From Terebella lapidaria (taxonomy: Eukaryota; Annelida; Polychaeta; Terebellida; Terebellidae), in the NCBI GenBank assembly GCA_949152475.1, contig OX424558.1:32560651-32624650 (forward strand): a DNA stretch of 64,000 bases, read 5' to 3'. Shown here in pieces: positions 1-8,866 of this stretch. The notes below the pieces were generated by a model. It worked only from the letters and a program-made list of their open reading frames with translations, ran no database searches and had not been told where the DNA came from. The position numbers and the translations under genes were made by a program. Every line of letters begins with the position of its first letter. Position 1 is the first letter of the stretch.

Positions 1-72
1 TTTATTTATGATGAAATTATACCCTGTTCACTTGTTGTTGTCATTATAGGACAATATTGTCTGTATATATAT
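1..72 (+). other. Left flank of DIRS copy 1 (host intron)
   Basis: Short AT-rich stretch with no coding signal. The matching right flank of the inserted element starts at 8602 and runs straight into a splice acceptor, so this is inferred to be the intron before the last exon of an upstream host gene. Confidence 0.5.
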
Positions 73-302
73 CTATTTATTGCCATACCACTACCTCTAT
101 AATAAACTCTTTGGGTAATCTTACCTTGGCATTCAAAGAAGAGGAGAGAGAAATGAATGTCACAAGAATTTTCTCAAAATTCCTGACATCCATCTCGAAC
201 TCGAAATTGAAAGAAATTACTCTCACACATCTCAGATTCCCCGCGGTGTAGATGTGACGTCACACCGGTCATATGATTGACCTTAGCCGCCATTAATTTG
301 CT
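73..302 (+). repeat. Left inverted terminal repeat, DIRS copy 1
   Basis: The stretch is reverse-complementary to the right end of the element. The shared features include the ACCTCTATAATAAAC motif, the CACATCTCAGATTCCCCGCG block and the segment ending in the GCCGCCATTAATTTG block. The outermost part is also matched by the internal complementary region at 6223. Confidence 0.85.
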
Positions 303-547
303 CCTCCATTGTTGGATGTGCAGCAAGTCTTGCTTTCGGCATTCAAAGTCGATTTTCTTCACGTCTACGATCGTCTTTAGGCTGTTCTTTGCACAGCTTT
401 TTCTTCAGTAGATCGTTCTTTCGTTGTTAGCTAGCTTAGAGTTAGTGATTTGCGATTTTTTTGGGAGGAAATGGTAAAGCCTCCCCAGGCCCCTTTCCTT
501 CCCCCATTATCGCCCGTTTGTACTTCGATGTTTGATATGTTTCAGAT

Positions 548-3277
548 ATGAAGTGCATCGTTTGCAAACACTACCTTCCTAAGTGGGAGGTTCATAACGC
601 CTGCTGGCAGTGTAGGGACACTGTCTATTGCCGTCCTTCAGCCACCTGTGAGTTGTGCGCGGATTGGTCCATCGACGAGTGGAAACTTTGTCTGCAAGGC
701 TTACGGGAGATTCAGGCCCGCAGGTTTGCTGGTTGCCCTACTCCCCCTTCCCCGTCAGATTCTGATAGCGCCAGGCCGCGTCCCAAGGCGTCTGAGGAAC
801 GCAAGCGGCGATTAGATTTGCAGTTATCCAATGCTGTTTGTGCTGTAAGTTTTGATTTATCATTGTCATTTTCTTTCAGCCAGGTACGGGTCCCGGGAGC
901 CGCGCGTTCGGCTCTCGGCACCCTAACTTCCCCACAACCTACGGGTTTGTGTGGCTCACTTTTGGCTCCCTCTCTACTGGCCCCTCGTTCTCATGCTTCT
1001 CTGGCTGAACGACCTGGGTTTCAGTGTCCGAGTGTGGTTTCGGGGTCTGCCGGTTCCGTCGGGCTCACGACGGTTCCCTGCGCCCGGGATCCCTCTGGAC
1101 AGAGAGTGTTGTTTCCCCCTCCGGGTCGGGCGCCTGCCCCCGGAGCTGGGTTTCAACCCCATAGCCAGGGCGGATTTCGGTCCGGGCCCGTGTCGCGAGT
1201 GATACGGCCGCCGGCACCCGATTTCCCGTCGGTTACTGGACCCCAGGCCGTGGCTACCGGAGCCGTGGCCAGTAGGGGCCGGGAGCCAAGGGCCATGAGC
1301 CGTCCAAACCCATGGGTTCCTGGAGTTTCCATGTCTCCACGGTTTCCAGTGTTTCCTTTTTCTGATTCGCCCTGTGTGTTTCAGATCGCCGAGGATATCA
1401 AGGACGATTCCCCTCTTACGGCCCTGCCCTCCGGTTTCGTCGCCTCCAGCCAGGGTATGTTGTCTTTCGCCCAGTTGGCGGACCAAGGGTCTTCCCGTGC
1501 GTCGGAGCCGTCCGGTGTTCCTGTCCAGGGGAGCTCTCCCCCGATGTCAGAGCAGCGCCTTAGGGGCGAGCTTGAGTCTTTTCGGGCGGAGATGTTAGGC
1601 CAGTGGCAGCAGTTTCTGGCGAGGTTCCCGCCTCCACAGCCGCCACCGCCCCCATCTTCCCCTCTGCCTAGGGACGAGCCGTCTTCGGATGAGGAGCCTC
1701 CCCTACAGGTCTCTCAGTCGGCTGACCAGCCGTTACCTGGCCCGTCAGGCCTCACGCTTCCGCGAAAGCGTAAGGCGGACCCGGACCAGGAGGCGGACCA
1801 GCCCGAGTCCGACGACCCTCTCTCTTGGGGGGAGAAGTTGGATTTTGTGAAGAGGGTCCTCCCGGGTTTGTGGCCCGAAGAGCATGCTCCGGCCCCAGTC
1901 AAGAAGGTAGCTCGGTCGATGATATCTTCTGAGTTGGAGCACCCCCGGCCGTCGAAGGACACCCTACGATTCCCTCTGTCGCAGGGAGTTCGCGGCTCCA
2001 TGCAAGAGCGCATGGACGAGACCATCAGGTCCAACAAGTCGGCGATTGGCGCGTATCCTGCTCGCCCGTCTGTCAACGACTACTATACGTCGTCGGAGCT
2101 GGATGACAAGCCTACAGCTTTGAGGAGGCATCACCCCCATTACGCCTTTTTCAAGGAGCCTAAGGCCGTGGAGATTCCATGGGCGGCCTTGGCGGAGCTG
2201 CAGCACACGTTTCGAGTGGGGCTGGCCACGGATTCGGCCATGGATTGGCTGTCGATGGCTACGAGACGGGCCATTCTTCAGTGCCGTGACCAGGTCCTGG
2301 ACAACCCTGACGTTGACCGAGATGATTTGGCAGAAGCCTTATTGAGCTGCGCTTCGTTGGTCACCTCCATTGGTAAAGGTGTGGGTGACAAGGTGGCCCT
2401 GGACTCCCACTCACTCTGGGTGTCCGAGTTGTGGCGGCGTGACGCCTTCCTCTCGTCCCTCAAGTTCGAGGTTCCGGACCAGCTCATGACGGACATGAGA
2501 GTTCTCCACCCCGTGATCCCCTCTTCTGGAGCCCCTACTTCACTTCTACTCCCTGACCGTTCTGCGGAGTTGCGGGAGGTGAAGAAGGAGGCCGACGAGA
2601 AGGCCGCGAAGTCTTCTACTTCCAATGCCCTCCTGAGCCAGTCAAAGTCTCTGGAACCTCTGACGCAACAGATGGTTTCGGCCTTTAAGAAGCCCCAGTC
2701 TTCAGTTCAGCAGTCTCAGCCTCAGCAGCAGCCGACTCGTGGCCGTGGGAGAGCTAGAGGCAGGGCCTCAGGGCTGCCCTTTCGCGGGGCCCCTGCCGGC
2801 AGCACCCGAGGAGACCGTGGTCGTGGCCGAGGCCGAGGACGCGGAGAGGCTCCCAAGCCCGCAGGGGAAAAGAAACCGGGTACGTATAGCTTCGGATTCC
2901 GGGCCGGATCCTTTGCTCGAGTGTCGAGGAGAGCTGCATGGTCAGCTCGTTTCGGTCGATATTCCTTCCTCAGACGAGCCCGTAGGAGCTCGTTTAACTC
3001 TGTTTTGGAAAGAGTGGGAGCGGCTCGGGGCTTGCCCCTGGGTCGTCTCGACGCTCCGTCGAGGATTCGGCCTGAAATTCGAGAAATTGCCACCGTTATC
3101 GCCCGTCCCAAGGGGTTTCACTCTTCCAAACGATCCAGAACGCCGCCGTTTTCTTCACGAGGAGATAACGGCGATGATCGAGAAACAAGTGATAGAACCT
3201 GCTCCCGGGGACACTCCCGGGTTCTACAGCGTGTTGTTTGTGGTTCCCAAAGCGTCGGGGGGGTTGGAGACCAGTGA
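548..3277 (+). CDS. Gag-like open frame of DIRS copy 1
   Basis: A 909-codon frame at the gag position. The N-terminus is cysteine-rich with paired CxxC motifs in the first 40 residues and resembles the small frame at 14997 of copy 2 (shared LPKWE and a W-S-x-DEW motif). The middle is rich in Pro and Ser. A more conserved block around residues 430-720 has close counterparts in copy 2. Near residues 730-770 an RG-rich basic stretch could bind nucleic acid. The ATG at 548 is chosen because it starts the cysteine motif. It sits just after a pyrimidine-rich AG that looks like a splice acceptor, and copy 2 has the same arrangement. The product is inferred to be a DIRS ORF1 protein. The last part of the frame runs into the polymerase region in another frame. 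Confidence 0.7.
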   Translation: MKCIVCKHYLPKWEVHNACWQCRDTVYCRPSATCELCADWSIDEWKLCLQGLREIQARRFAGCPTPPSPSDSDSARPRPKASEERKRRLDLQLSNAVCAVSFDLSLSFSFSQVRVPGAARSALGTLTSPQPTGLCGSLLAPSLLAPRSHASLAERPGFQCPSVVSGSAGSVGLTTVPCARDPSGQRVLFPPPGRAPAPGAGFQPHSQGGFRSGPVSRVIRPPAPDFPSVTGPQAVATGAVASRGREPRAMSRPNPWVPGVSMSPRFPVFPFSDSPCVFQIAEDIKDDSPLTALPSGFVASSQGMLSFAQLADQGSSRASEPSGVPVQGSSPPMSEQRLRGELESFRAEMLGQWQQFLARFPPPQPPPPPSSPLPRDEPSSDEEPPLQVSQSADQPLPGPSGLTLPRKRKADPDQEADQPESDDPLSWGEKLDFVKRVLPGLWPEEHAPAPVKKVARSMISSELEHPRPSKDTLRFPLSQGVRGSMQERMDETIRSNKSAIGAYPARPSVNDYYTSSELDDKPTALRRHHPHYAFFKEPKAVEIPWAALAELQHTFRVGLATDSAMDWLSMATRRAILQCRDQVLDNPDVDRDDLAEALLSCASLVTSIGKGVGDKVALDSHSLWVSELWRRDAFLSSLKFEVPDQLMTDMRVLHPVIPSSGAPTSLLLPDRSAELREVKKEADEKAAKSSTSNALLSQSKSLEPLTQQMVSAFKKPQSSVQQSQPQQQPTRGRGRARGRASGLPFRGAPAGSTRGDRGRGRGRGRGEAPKPAGEKKPGTYSFGFRAGSFARVSRRAAWSARFGRYSFLRRARRSSFNSVLERVGAARGLPLGRLDAPSRIRPEIREIATVIARPKGFHSSKRSRTPPFSSRGDNGDDRETSDRTCSRGHSRVLQRVVCGSQSVGGVGDQ

Positions 3278-4985
3278 TAGATCTTTCTCCGTTGAACAAG
3301 TTCTTAATCGTGCCGACGTTTTCCATGGAAACGCCGGAGCAAGTTCGTTCAGTCATGCCTCGCGATTCGTGGGTGGTAACGATAGATCTCAAAGATGCCT
3401 ATTTCCATATTCCAATGAAACCTGCAGTTCGCAAATACCTGAGATTTCTCTATCTCGGCCGCGTATGGCAGTTTCGGGCGCTCCCGTTCGGATTATCGAC
3501 AGCGCCGTGGATTTTCACCATGGTGGCTCGGGAAGTCCAGATTCTCGCCCACAAGCGGGGGATTTTCATCCACCAGTATCTCGACGATTGGCTAATCCGC
3601 CACCATTGTCGCGAAACGCTGATCGTCCAAGCACAGTTTGTGGTAAATCTATGCTCACGGATGGGGTTCAAAATCAACCAAAAAAAGTCCGACTTGTCAC
3701 CGCGTCGGGACTTCGTCTTCTTGGGGTATCGTTATCAGACTATCGTCAGTCAAAATTATCCGTGCTGTCAGAAGGGTTCCTTCGTCGCATTCCACAGACG
3801 GCCAGACGCTGACAGTCCCTTCTCGGGATGCTAGCTTCCACGGAAAAGTTAGTTCCGTTGGGCCGCCTGCACATGCGGCCTATTCAGCGGCATCTACACT
3901 CCCAATGGTCCCAGGTCACGGGAGACAGATCCCAGCTCGTGCAGGTCTCTCCGGAAGTCGTTTCCCATCTGCAATGGTGGCTGGATCCCGTCAATCTGCT
4001 CCGAGGGTCATCATTCCGCCGGCCGCTTCCATCCAGGCACGTATTTACGGATGCCAGTATGGACGGCTGGGGCGCTCACTGGGACGACAGCGAGGTCTCG
4101 GGCACCTGGTCTTCGTCTCAGCAGGAATGGCACATAAACCTGTTGGAACTGGAGGCCGTGTTCTTGGCTCTCAGGCATTGGGAAACACATTTCCTCAATC
4201 AGGCTGTGTTGGTGGCCACCGACAACTCCACGGTTGTCGCCTACATCAACAAGCAGGGCGGTACGAAGTCCCAGTCGCTGTGCCAAGCCGCTATCGACCT
4301 CCTGCTCTGGTGTCACGACCGGGGTATTTCGCTTTTCGCGAGGCATATCCCTGGTCATATGAATGTTTGGGCGGACCGCCTCTCCCGGAGGGGCCAGGTC
4401 CAAGCCATGGAGTGGAGTCTTTCACCCAGGGTATTCCAATCTCTCTGCGGCCTATGGGGCACGCCGATGGTCGATTTGTTTGCGACCCGGTGGAACCACA
4501 AACTTCCTTCGTTTGTGTCTCCCATTCCCGATCCCACGGCCATGTCAGTGGATGCGATGTCGACGTCCTGGGAGGGCATGTACGCGTATGCTTACCCCCC
4601 AGCGGTGTTGTTGGACAAGGTGATCGCCAAGTTCCGGACTCACCAGTGTCGCCTCCTGCTGATTGCTCCGTGTCTGCCGCAGAGGTCGTGGTTCCCGGAC
4701 CTTCTGGAGTTGATAGTAGACTTCCCTCGTCAGCTTCCGGATCGGTGGGACCTCCTCAAACAACCTCGCTCCAGCATGTTTCATCAGGCTCCCGCAAGTC
4801 TGAAACTTCATGCCTGGATATTGTCGAGCGATGTTTCCGAAAGAAGGGATTTTCAAGGGAGGTGTCCGCAAGGATCGCCCGATCAAATCGAAAATCTTCT
4901 TTGGCAGTCTACCAATCGAAGTGGACTTCCTTCTGTGCTTGGTGTCGTCGCCGGAAGGTTAGTCCTTTCAGAGTCGATGCTCCCC
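3080..4985 (+). pseudogene. RT-RNase H region of DIRS copy 1
   Basis: This region encodes reverse transcriptase followed by RNase H. RT signatures visible are [13 protein letters not shown], the D-L-K-D-A-Y-F block, the LPFGLSTAP block and the YLDDW catalytic motif. RNase H signatures are TDASMDGWGAHW and a TDNSTVVAY block. The C-terminal part overlaps the start of the recombinase frame, as is usual in DIRS elements. The reading frame is interrupted about twice, so this copy is treated as a fossil. Confidence 0.85.
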
Positions 4986-5896
4986 TAATTTCCGAATTTC
5001 TTCTCGAAAAGTTCAATGAAGGGCGAGCTCCATCCACGATCGCAGGTTACCGTACGGCTATCGCGAAGACTCTAAAACCCAAACTTGGGATCGATTTTGG
5101 TCATGATCAAGGTTTGACTGCGTTGATTAATAGTTTCGAGATCGAAAGACCGAAAGCTAGGAACCCGGTTCCTGAGTGGGATCTATCGCTTGTTCTCAAC
5201 GTCTTAAGAAAAGATCCGTTCGAACCCCTTGAGCGGGCCTCCCTAAAGTTTCTGACGTTTAAGACGGTCTTCCTTTTGGCTCTGGCTTCCGGGAAGCGAC
5301 GGAGTGAGCTCCACGCCCTGTCCTTTTCCAAAGTTAAGTGGAAGTCGGATGGCTCCTCGGTTCTCCTCGGAGTCATTCCCTCCTTTCTGGCCAAAACTCA
5401 ATTAGCAGGTACGCCATTATTGAGCTTTTCCATTCCCGCCCTGACTCCTTCTCTGGGGCCGGGCCTGGAGGAAGACGCGAAGCTTTGTCCCGTGCGAGCC
5501 CTCCGCATCTACGTTAATCGTACGCGTGAGCTGCATCTCGGCAAGCGTTTGCTTTTCGTGTCCTATCTTAAGGATTTTCCAAATGATATCCGTCCTGCTA
5601 CGATCTCATCTTGGATTAAGAAGTGTGTTAGATTTTGCTATGAAAAGTCACAGGCGAAAAAATCCACAGGTTTCAGAGTCAAAGCGCATGATGTGAGGGC
5701 TCTCGCGGCTTCACTTGCCTTTACGAATAAAGTGTCTCTGAATGATGTCATGTCTGCCTGTACCTGGAAATCTCATAACACATTCACTTCTTTCTATCTC
5801 AGGGAGTTAGCTTGGGAGGATGACTCCGGCCTCCAGCTTGGACGACTGGTGGCGGCGGAGAGTATATATAGTCCAGCTGTAAATACCTGTAGATAG
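3905..5896 (+). CDS. Tyrosine recombinase frame of DIRS copy 1
   Basis: A 663-codon frame. The first 300 codons lie over the RT-RNase H region in a different frame and are not recognisable protein. From about residue 300 it matches a DIRS tyrosine recombinase, with a core-binding region and then the catalytic region. The catalytic signature is visible in order: Arg in KRRSELHAL, the HxxR motif in KAHDVRAL, and the nucleophile Tyr in FTSFYLREL near the C-terminus. In the family this enzyme integrates a circular cDNA without making target-site duplications. Copy 2 has the same signature. Confidence 0.85.
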   Translation: MVPGHGRQIPARAGLSGSRFPSAMVAGSRQSAPRVIIPPAASIQARIYGCQYGRLGRSLGRQRGLGHLVFVSAGMAHKPVGTGGRVLGSQALGNTFPQSGCVGGHRQLHGCRLHQQAGRYEVPVAVPSRYRPPALVSRPGYFAFREAYPWSYECLGGPPLPEGPGPSHGVESFTQGIPISLRPMGHADGRFVCDPVEPQTSFVCVSHSRSHGHVSGCDVDVLGGHVRVCLPPSGVVGQGDRQVPDSPVSPPADCSVSAAEVVVPGPSGVDSRLPSSASGSVGPPQTTSLQHVSSGSRKSETSCLDIVERCFRKKGFSREVSARIARSNRKSSLAVYQSKWTSFCAWCRRRKVSPFRVDAPLISEFLLEKFNEGRAPSTIAGYRTAIAKTLKPKLGIDFGHDQGLTALINSFEIERPKARNPVPEWDLSLVLNVLRKDPFEPLERASLKFLTFKTVFLLALASGKRRSELHALSFSKVKWKSDGSSVLLGVIPSFLAKTQLAGTPLLSFSIPALTPSLGPGLEEDAKLCPVRALRIYVNRTRELHLGKRLLFVSYLKDFPNDIRPATISSWIKKCVRFCYEKSQAKKSTGFRVKAHDVRALAASLAFTNKVSLNDVMSACTWKSHNTFTSFYLRELAWEDDSGLQLGRLVAAESIYSPAVNTCR

Positions 5897-6222
5897 CTCA
5901 ACACGCCTCTGTACAGATGCACCTGAGGTCGACTCCCAGGGGAGTTGCTCCTCTTCTTTGGCGAGGGAAATTTTTGTTCATCTGCAAGAGGAAAGTCACC
6001 TCTGCAGAGCCCCTGCTCGTCTCCATGCATCTGAAGGTAATTCAGGCGTGTATTATGGTATGGTTGTAAATATCCTGTAAATATGTATTTTCGACTTAAA
6101 ATTATAATTTCAAAGTAAAACACAATATTTACTACTTTCAATGGATATTTCCTACTCTCACACATCGGTGATGAAATTCCCGGGAGAGGGTTAAACCCAC
6201 CTCCTTTGGTTATTCTGATATA

Positions 6223-6325
6223 ACCCAAAGAGTTTATTATAGAGGTAGTGGTATGGCAATAAATAGGAAGTTTTAACTTGTTTAAAACCAGTATTTATTA
6301 CATACCTACCTCTATAATAAACACG
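6223..6325 (+). repeat. Internal complementary region, DIRS copy 1
   Basis: The first half is the reverse complement of the element's left end (73-120) and the second half is the reverse complement of its right end (8540-8601), joined head to tail. In DIRS elements this region templates completion and circularisation of the cDNA. It is the best evidence for the element borders. Confidence 0.9.
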
Positions 6326-6488
6326 ATTATTCTCCCTCCCGCCTCCCCTGCCTTAACCAGGTGGGCAAATTAATGGCGGCTAAGGTCAATCATATGACCT
6401 GTGTGACGTCACATCTACACCGCGGGGAATCTGAGATGTGTGAGAGTAATTAGGGCATTTCGGCACGAAATGTCCTTATGGTTTTGTC

Positions 6489-6560
6489 AGAATTTTTTTT
6501 TTTTTTTTTCTTCTTTTTTTTTTTTCATTTTTTTCATTTTTTTTTTTTTTTTTTTTTTTC
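6489..6560 (+). repeat. Poly-T low-complexity tract
   Basis: About 70 bases of almost pure T with a few C and A residues, near the left end of the Helentron-like insertion. Confidence 0.9.
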
Positions 6561-6879
6561 ACTTTTCGGTTTCCGGACGATAACTTAAGAACGCCTTGAC
6601 GAATCTTCGAGAAATTTTCACCAGTTATCACATATATAACATAGATGAACCCTATTGTTTTGGAGCCGGCTTCGAGGTCCGGTTAGTCCGTGAGGATGAA
6701 TTTTGAGTCAAGTGGTTTCCGGATGATAACTCGAAAAGTACTTGTGCTACCATTGTGAAACTTGACATATATGTTGATATAGTGTCGCAGAGGAGCCCTA
6801 TCGATTACGGGGTCAATACCTTGAACGACCTTTGACCCAGAGGCCAAAAACAATTTTGATGAGTCATCCTTGAGGCTCA

Positions 6880-8290
6880 TTGCATATCTCGGAAACGGTG
6901 CGTCGTAGAGCGAAACGGACGTTATTTTCGGACTCGTCGACCTAGACAAACATGTCTTAGGGGTATTATGGATGAACTTTGACCTTGACCCAAATTTTTT
7001 TCGCCGAGTCGGCATTTTTCGTTTTCTTCGATATCTCGGAAATGGTGTGTCGTAGAGCGAAACGGACGTCATTTTCGGACTCGTCGACCTAGACAAACAT
7101 GTCTTAAGGGTATTACAGATGACCTTTGACCTTGACCTTGAATTTTTCTGCCGAGTCGGCATTTTTCGTTTTCGTCGATATCTCGGAAACGGTGCGTCGT
7201 AGAGCGAATCGGACGTTATTTTCGGACTCGTCACCCTAGACAACTATGTCTAAGGGTTATTATGGATGAACTTTGACCTTGACCCGAAATTTTTTTGCCG
7301 AGTCGACATTTTTCGTTTTCTTCGATAACATGGAAACGGTGCGTCGTAGAGCGAAACGGACGTTATTTTCGGACTCGTCGACCTAGACAAACATGTCTAA
7401 ATTGTATTATGGATGAACTTTGACCTTGACTGGAAATTTTTTTGCCGAGTCGGCATTTTTCATTTTCGTCGATATCTCGGGAACGGTGCGTCATAGAGCG
7501 AAACGGACTTTATTTTTGGATTCGCCACCCTAGACAAACATGTCTAAAGGGTATTATGGATGAACTTTGACCTTGACCGGAAATTTTTTTGCCGAGTCGG
7601 CATTTTCCGTTTTCTTCGATATCTCGGAAATGGTGCGTCGTAGAGCGAAACGGACGTCATTTTCGGACTCGTCGACCTAGACAAACATGTCTAAGGGGTA
7701 TTATGGATGAACTTTGACCTTGACCTGAAATTTTTTTGCCGAGTCGGCATTTTTCGTTTTCGTCGATATCTAGGAAACGGTGCACCGTAGAGCGAAACGG
7801 ACGTTATTTTCGGACTCGGCGACCTAGACAAACATGTCTAAAGGGTATTATGGATGAACTTTGACCTTGACCCGAATTTTTTTTGCCGAGTCGGCATTTT
7901 TCGTTTTCTTCAATATCTTGGAAACGGTGTGTCGTAGAGCGAAACGGACGTTATTTTCGGACTCGTCACCCTAGACAAACATGTCTGAAGGGTATTATGG
8001 ATGAACTTTGACCTTGACCCGAAATTTTTTTGCCGAGTCAGCATTTTTCGTTTTCTTGGATATCTCGGAAACGGTGCGTCGTAGACCGAAACGGACATTA
8101 TTTTCGGACTCGTCGACCTAGACAAACATGTCTTAAGGGTATTAGGGATGACCTTTTACCTTGACCTTGAATTTTTCTGCTGAGTCGGCATTTTTCGTTT
8201 TCTTCGATATCTCGGAAACGGTTTGTCATAGAGCGAAACGGTCGTTATTTTCGGACTCGTGACACTAGGCAAATATGTCTTAGGGGTATG
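6880..8290 (+). repeat. Ten tandem copies of a 147-bp unit
   Basis: The motif GTAGAGCGAAACGG recurs near 6903, 7050, 7198, 7343, 7491, 7636, 7785, 7931, 8078 and 8225. The spacings are 145-149 bases, mean 147. Each unit also holds the short palindrome GCCGAGTCGGC, an ACAAACATGTCT block and a GGATGAACTTTGACCTTGAC block. Copies differ by scattered substitutions. Because 147 is a multiple of three, one antisense frame stays open over several copies; those frames are artefacts. Confidence 0.92.
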
Positions 8291-8617
8291 TTGAGTCAAC
8301 TTGATCCGTCGTCTTGGATTGAAATGGATGTATCTACATAATCATTTTGGCTGCAGAGTTGTCAGTAATAAACAGTTCACCTGTGATTGTGTTGTGTATC
8401 GAAATGCCCCAAGGCCTCTAGGCCTTCACGTCTAGTTTCTTTCAATTTCGAGTTCGAGATGGATGTCAGGAATTTTGAGAAAATTCTTGTGACATTCATT
8501 TCTCTCTCCTCTTCTTTGAATGCCAAGGTAAGATTACCCAAAGAGTTTATTATAGAGGTAGGTATGTAATAAATACTGGTTTTAAACAAGTTAAAACTTC
8601 CTTTCTTTTCCATGCAG

Positions 8618-8866
8618 TATGTACCATTATGCGTCGCCATACTGAAGGAGACCCCAATACTCTCAGCAGTCCTAACTCGTCTGCACGATTCCGTAGCAAA
8701 GATGGGAGCCCAACTCCAGAGGAAATACGGGAATCGTGCCGATCAGTACATCCATGTGTGCGACAAAAACAGGGCGAGAATCATCTTCGCACAGAAACAA
8801 ATGCAGGCCAATGCCAGCGAAGTGCAGAAATCCTACTCAAAAATCAAAACTGCCATGGTCTGGTGA
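8618..8866 (+). CDS. Last coding exon of an unidentified host gene
   Basis: A splice acceptor (polypyrimidine tract followed by CATGCAG at 8611-8617) opens an 82-codon phase-0 frame ending in a stop at 8866. The peptide has normal host-like composition, starting YVPLCVAILKETPILSAVL and continuing into a charged, probably helical segment rich in Lys, Arg, Gln and Ser, ending in MVW. I do not recognise the family. The upstream exons lie outside the window. The intron before it contains DIRS copy 1, whose right end is only 16 bases from the exon. A variant poly(A) signal ATTAAA occurs at 9448. A chance frame is possible, but the acceptor and clean start make a real exon likely. Confidence 0.65.
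   Translation, partial: YVPLCVAILKETPILSAVLTRLHDSVAKMGAQLQRKYGNRADQYIHVCDKNRARIIFAQKQMQANASEVQKSYSKIKTAMVW

Larger units (their letters stand above)
6450..8435 (+). mobile_element. Non-autonomous Helitron/Helentron-like element with internal 147-bp repeats
   Basis: A 2 kb insertion in the right ITR of DIRS copy 1. The left end begins with the GGGCATTTCG block, which can form a hairpin with the CGAAATGTCC block just behind it. The right end has the inverted motif CGAAATGCCCC about 30 bases inside the border, then a perfect short palindrome (AAGGCC, loop, GGCCTT), and then ends in CTAG next to T. Terminal-versus-subterminal inverted repeats, a 3' hairpin, a CTAR-type end and no real target duplication are the marks of rolling-circle elements of the Helentron group. 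It has no coding capacity. The interior holds a poly-T tract, a stretch with two diverged copies of a separate repeat, and ten tandem copies of a 147-bp unit. A MITE or composite satellite is the alternative. Confidence 0.55.
73..8601 (+). mobile_element. DIRS-like tyrosine-recombinase retrotransposon, copy 1
   Basis: A YR retrotransposon with the DIRS plan. It has inverted terminal repeats (73-302 at the left; 6369-6450 plus 8436-8601 at the right), a gag-like frame, reverse transcriptase and RNase H, a tyrosine recombinase, and an internal complementary region at 6223-6325. That internal region is the reverse complement of the two outer ends joined together, which fixes the borders. No target-site duplication is seen, as expected for YR elements. 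It lies in sense orientation in a host intron. The right repeat is split by a separate 2 kb insertion (6450-8435). The gag-like and recombinase frames are long and open, and the polymerase region carries about two breaks, so the copy is a moderately old fossil. The closest relative in the window is copy 2 at 14514-21320, which shares the terminal motif. Confidence 0.9.
6369..8601 (+). repeat. Right inverted terminal repeat, DIRS copy 1, split by an insertion
   Basis: 6369-6450 and 8436-8601 together mirror the left terminal repeat. Between them lies the Helentron-like insertion. The two halves meet at the same point of the repeat, overlapping by only two or three T residues. Confidence 0.85.

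Noticed and set aside
974-1486. 170-codon minus-strand frame
   Set aside because: Shadow of the gag-like frame of DIRS copy 1; Arg/Gly/Pro-rich and without motifs.
6683-8125. Minus-strand open frames over the 147-bp repeats (for example 7243-6683 and 8125-7910)
   Set aside because: The period is a multiple of three, so a frame open in one unit stays open in the next. The peptides are repetitions without any domain.
6880-8290. Possible CRISPR-like array
   Set aside because: Units are contiguous tandem copies with no unique spacers, in an animal genome.
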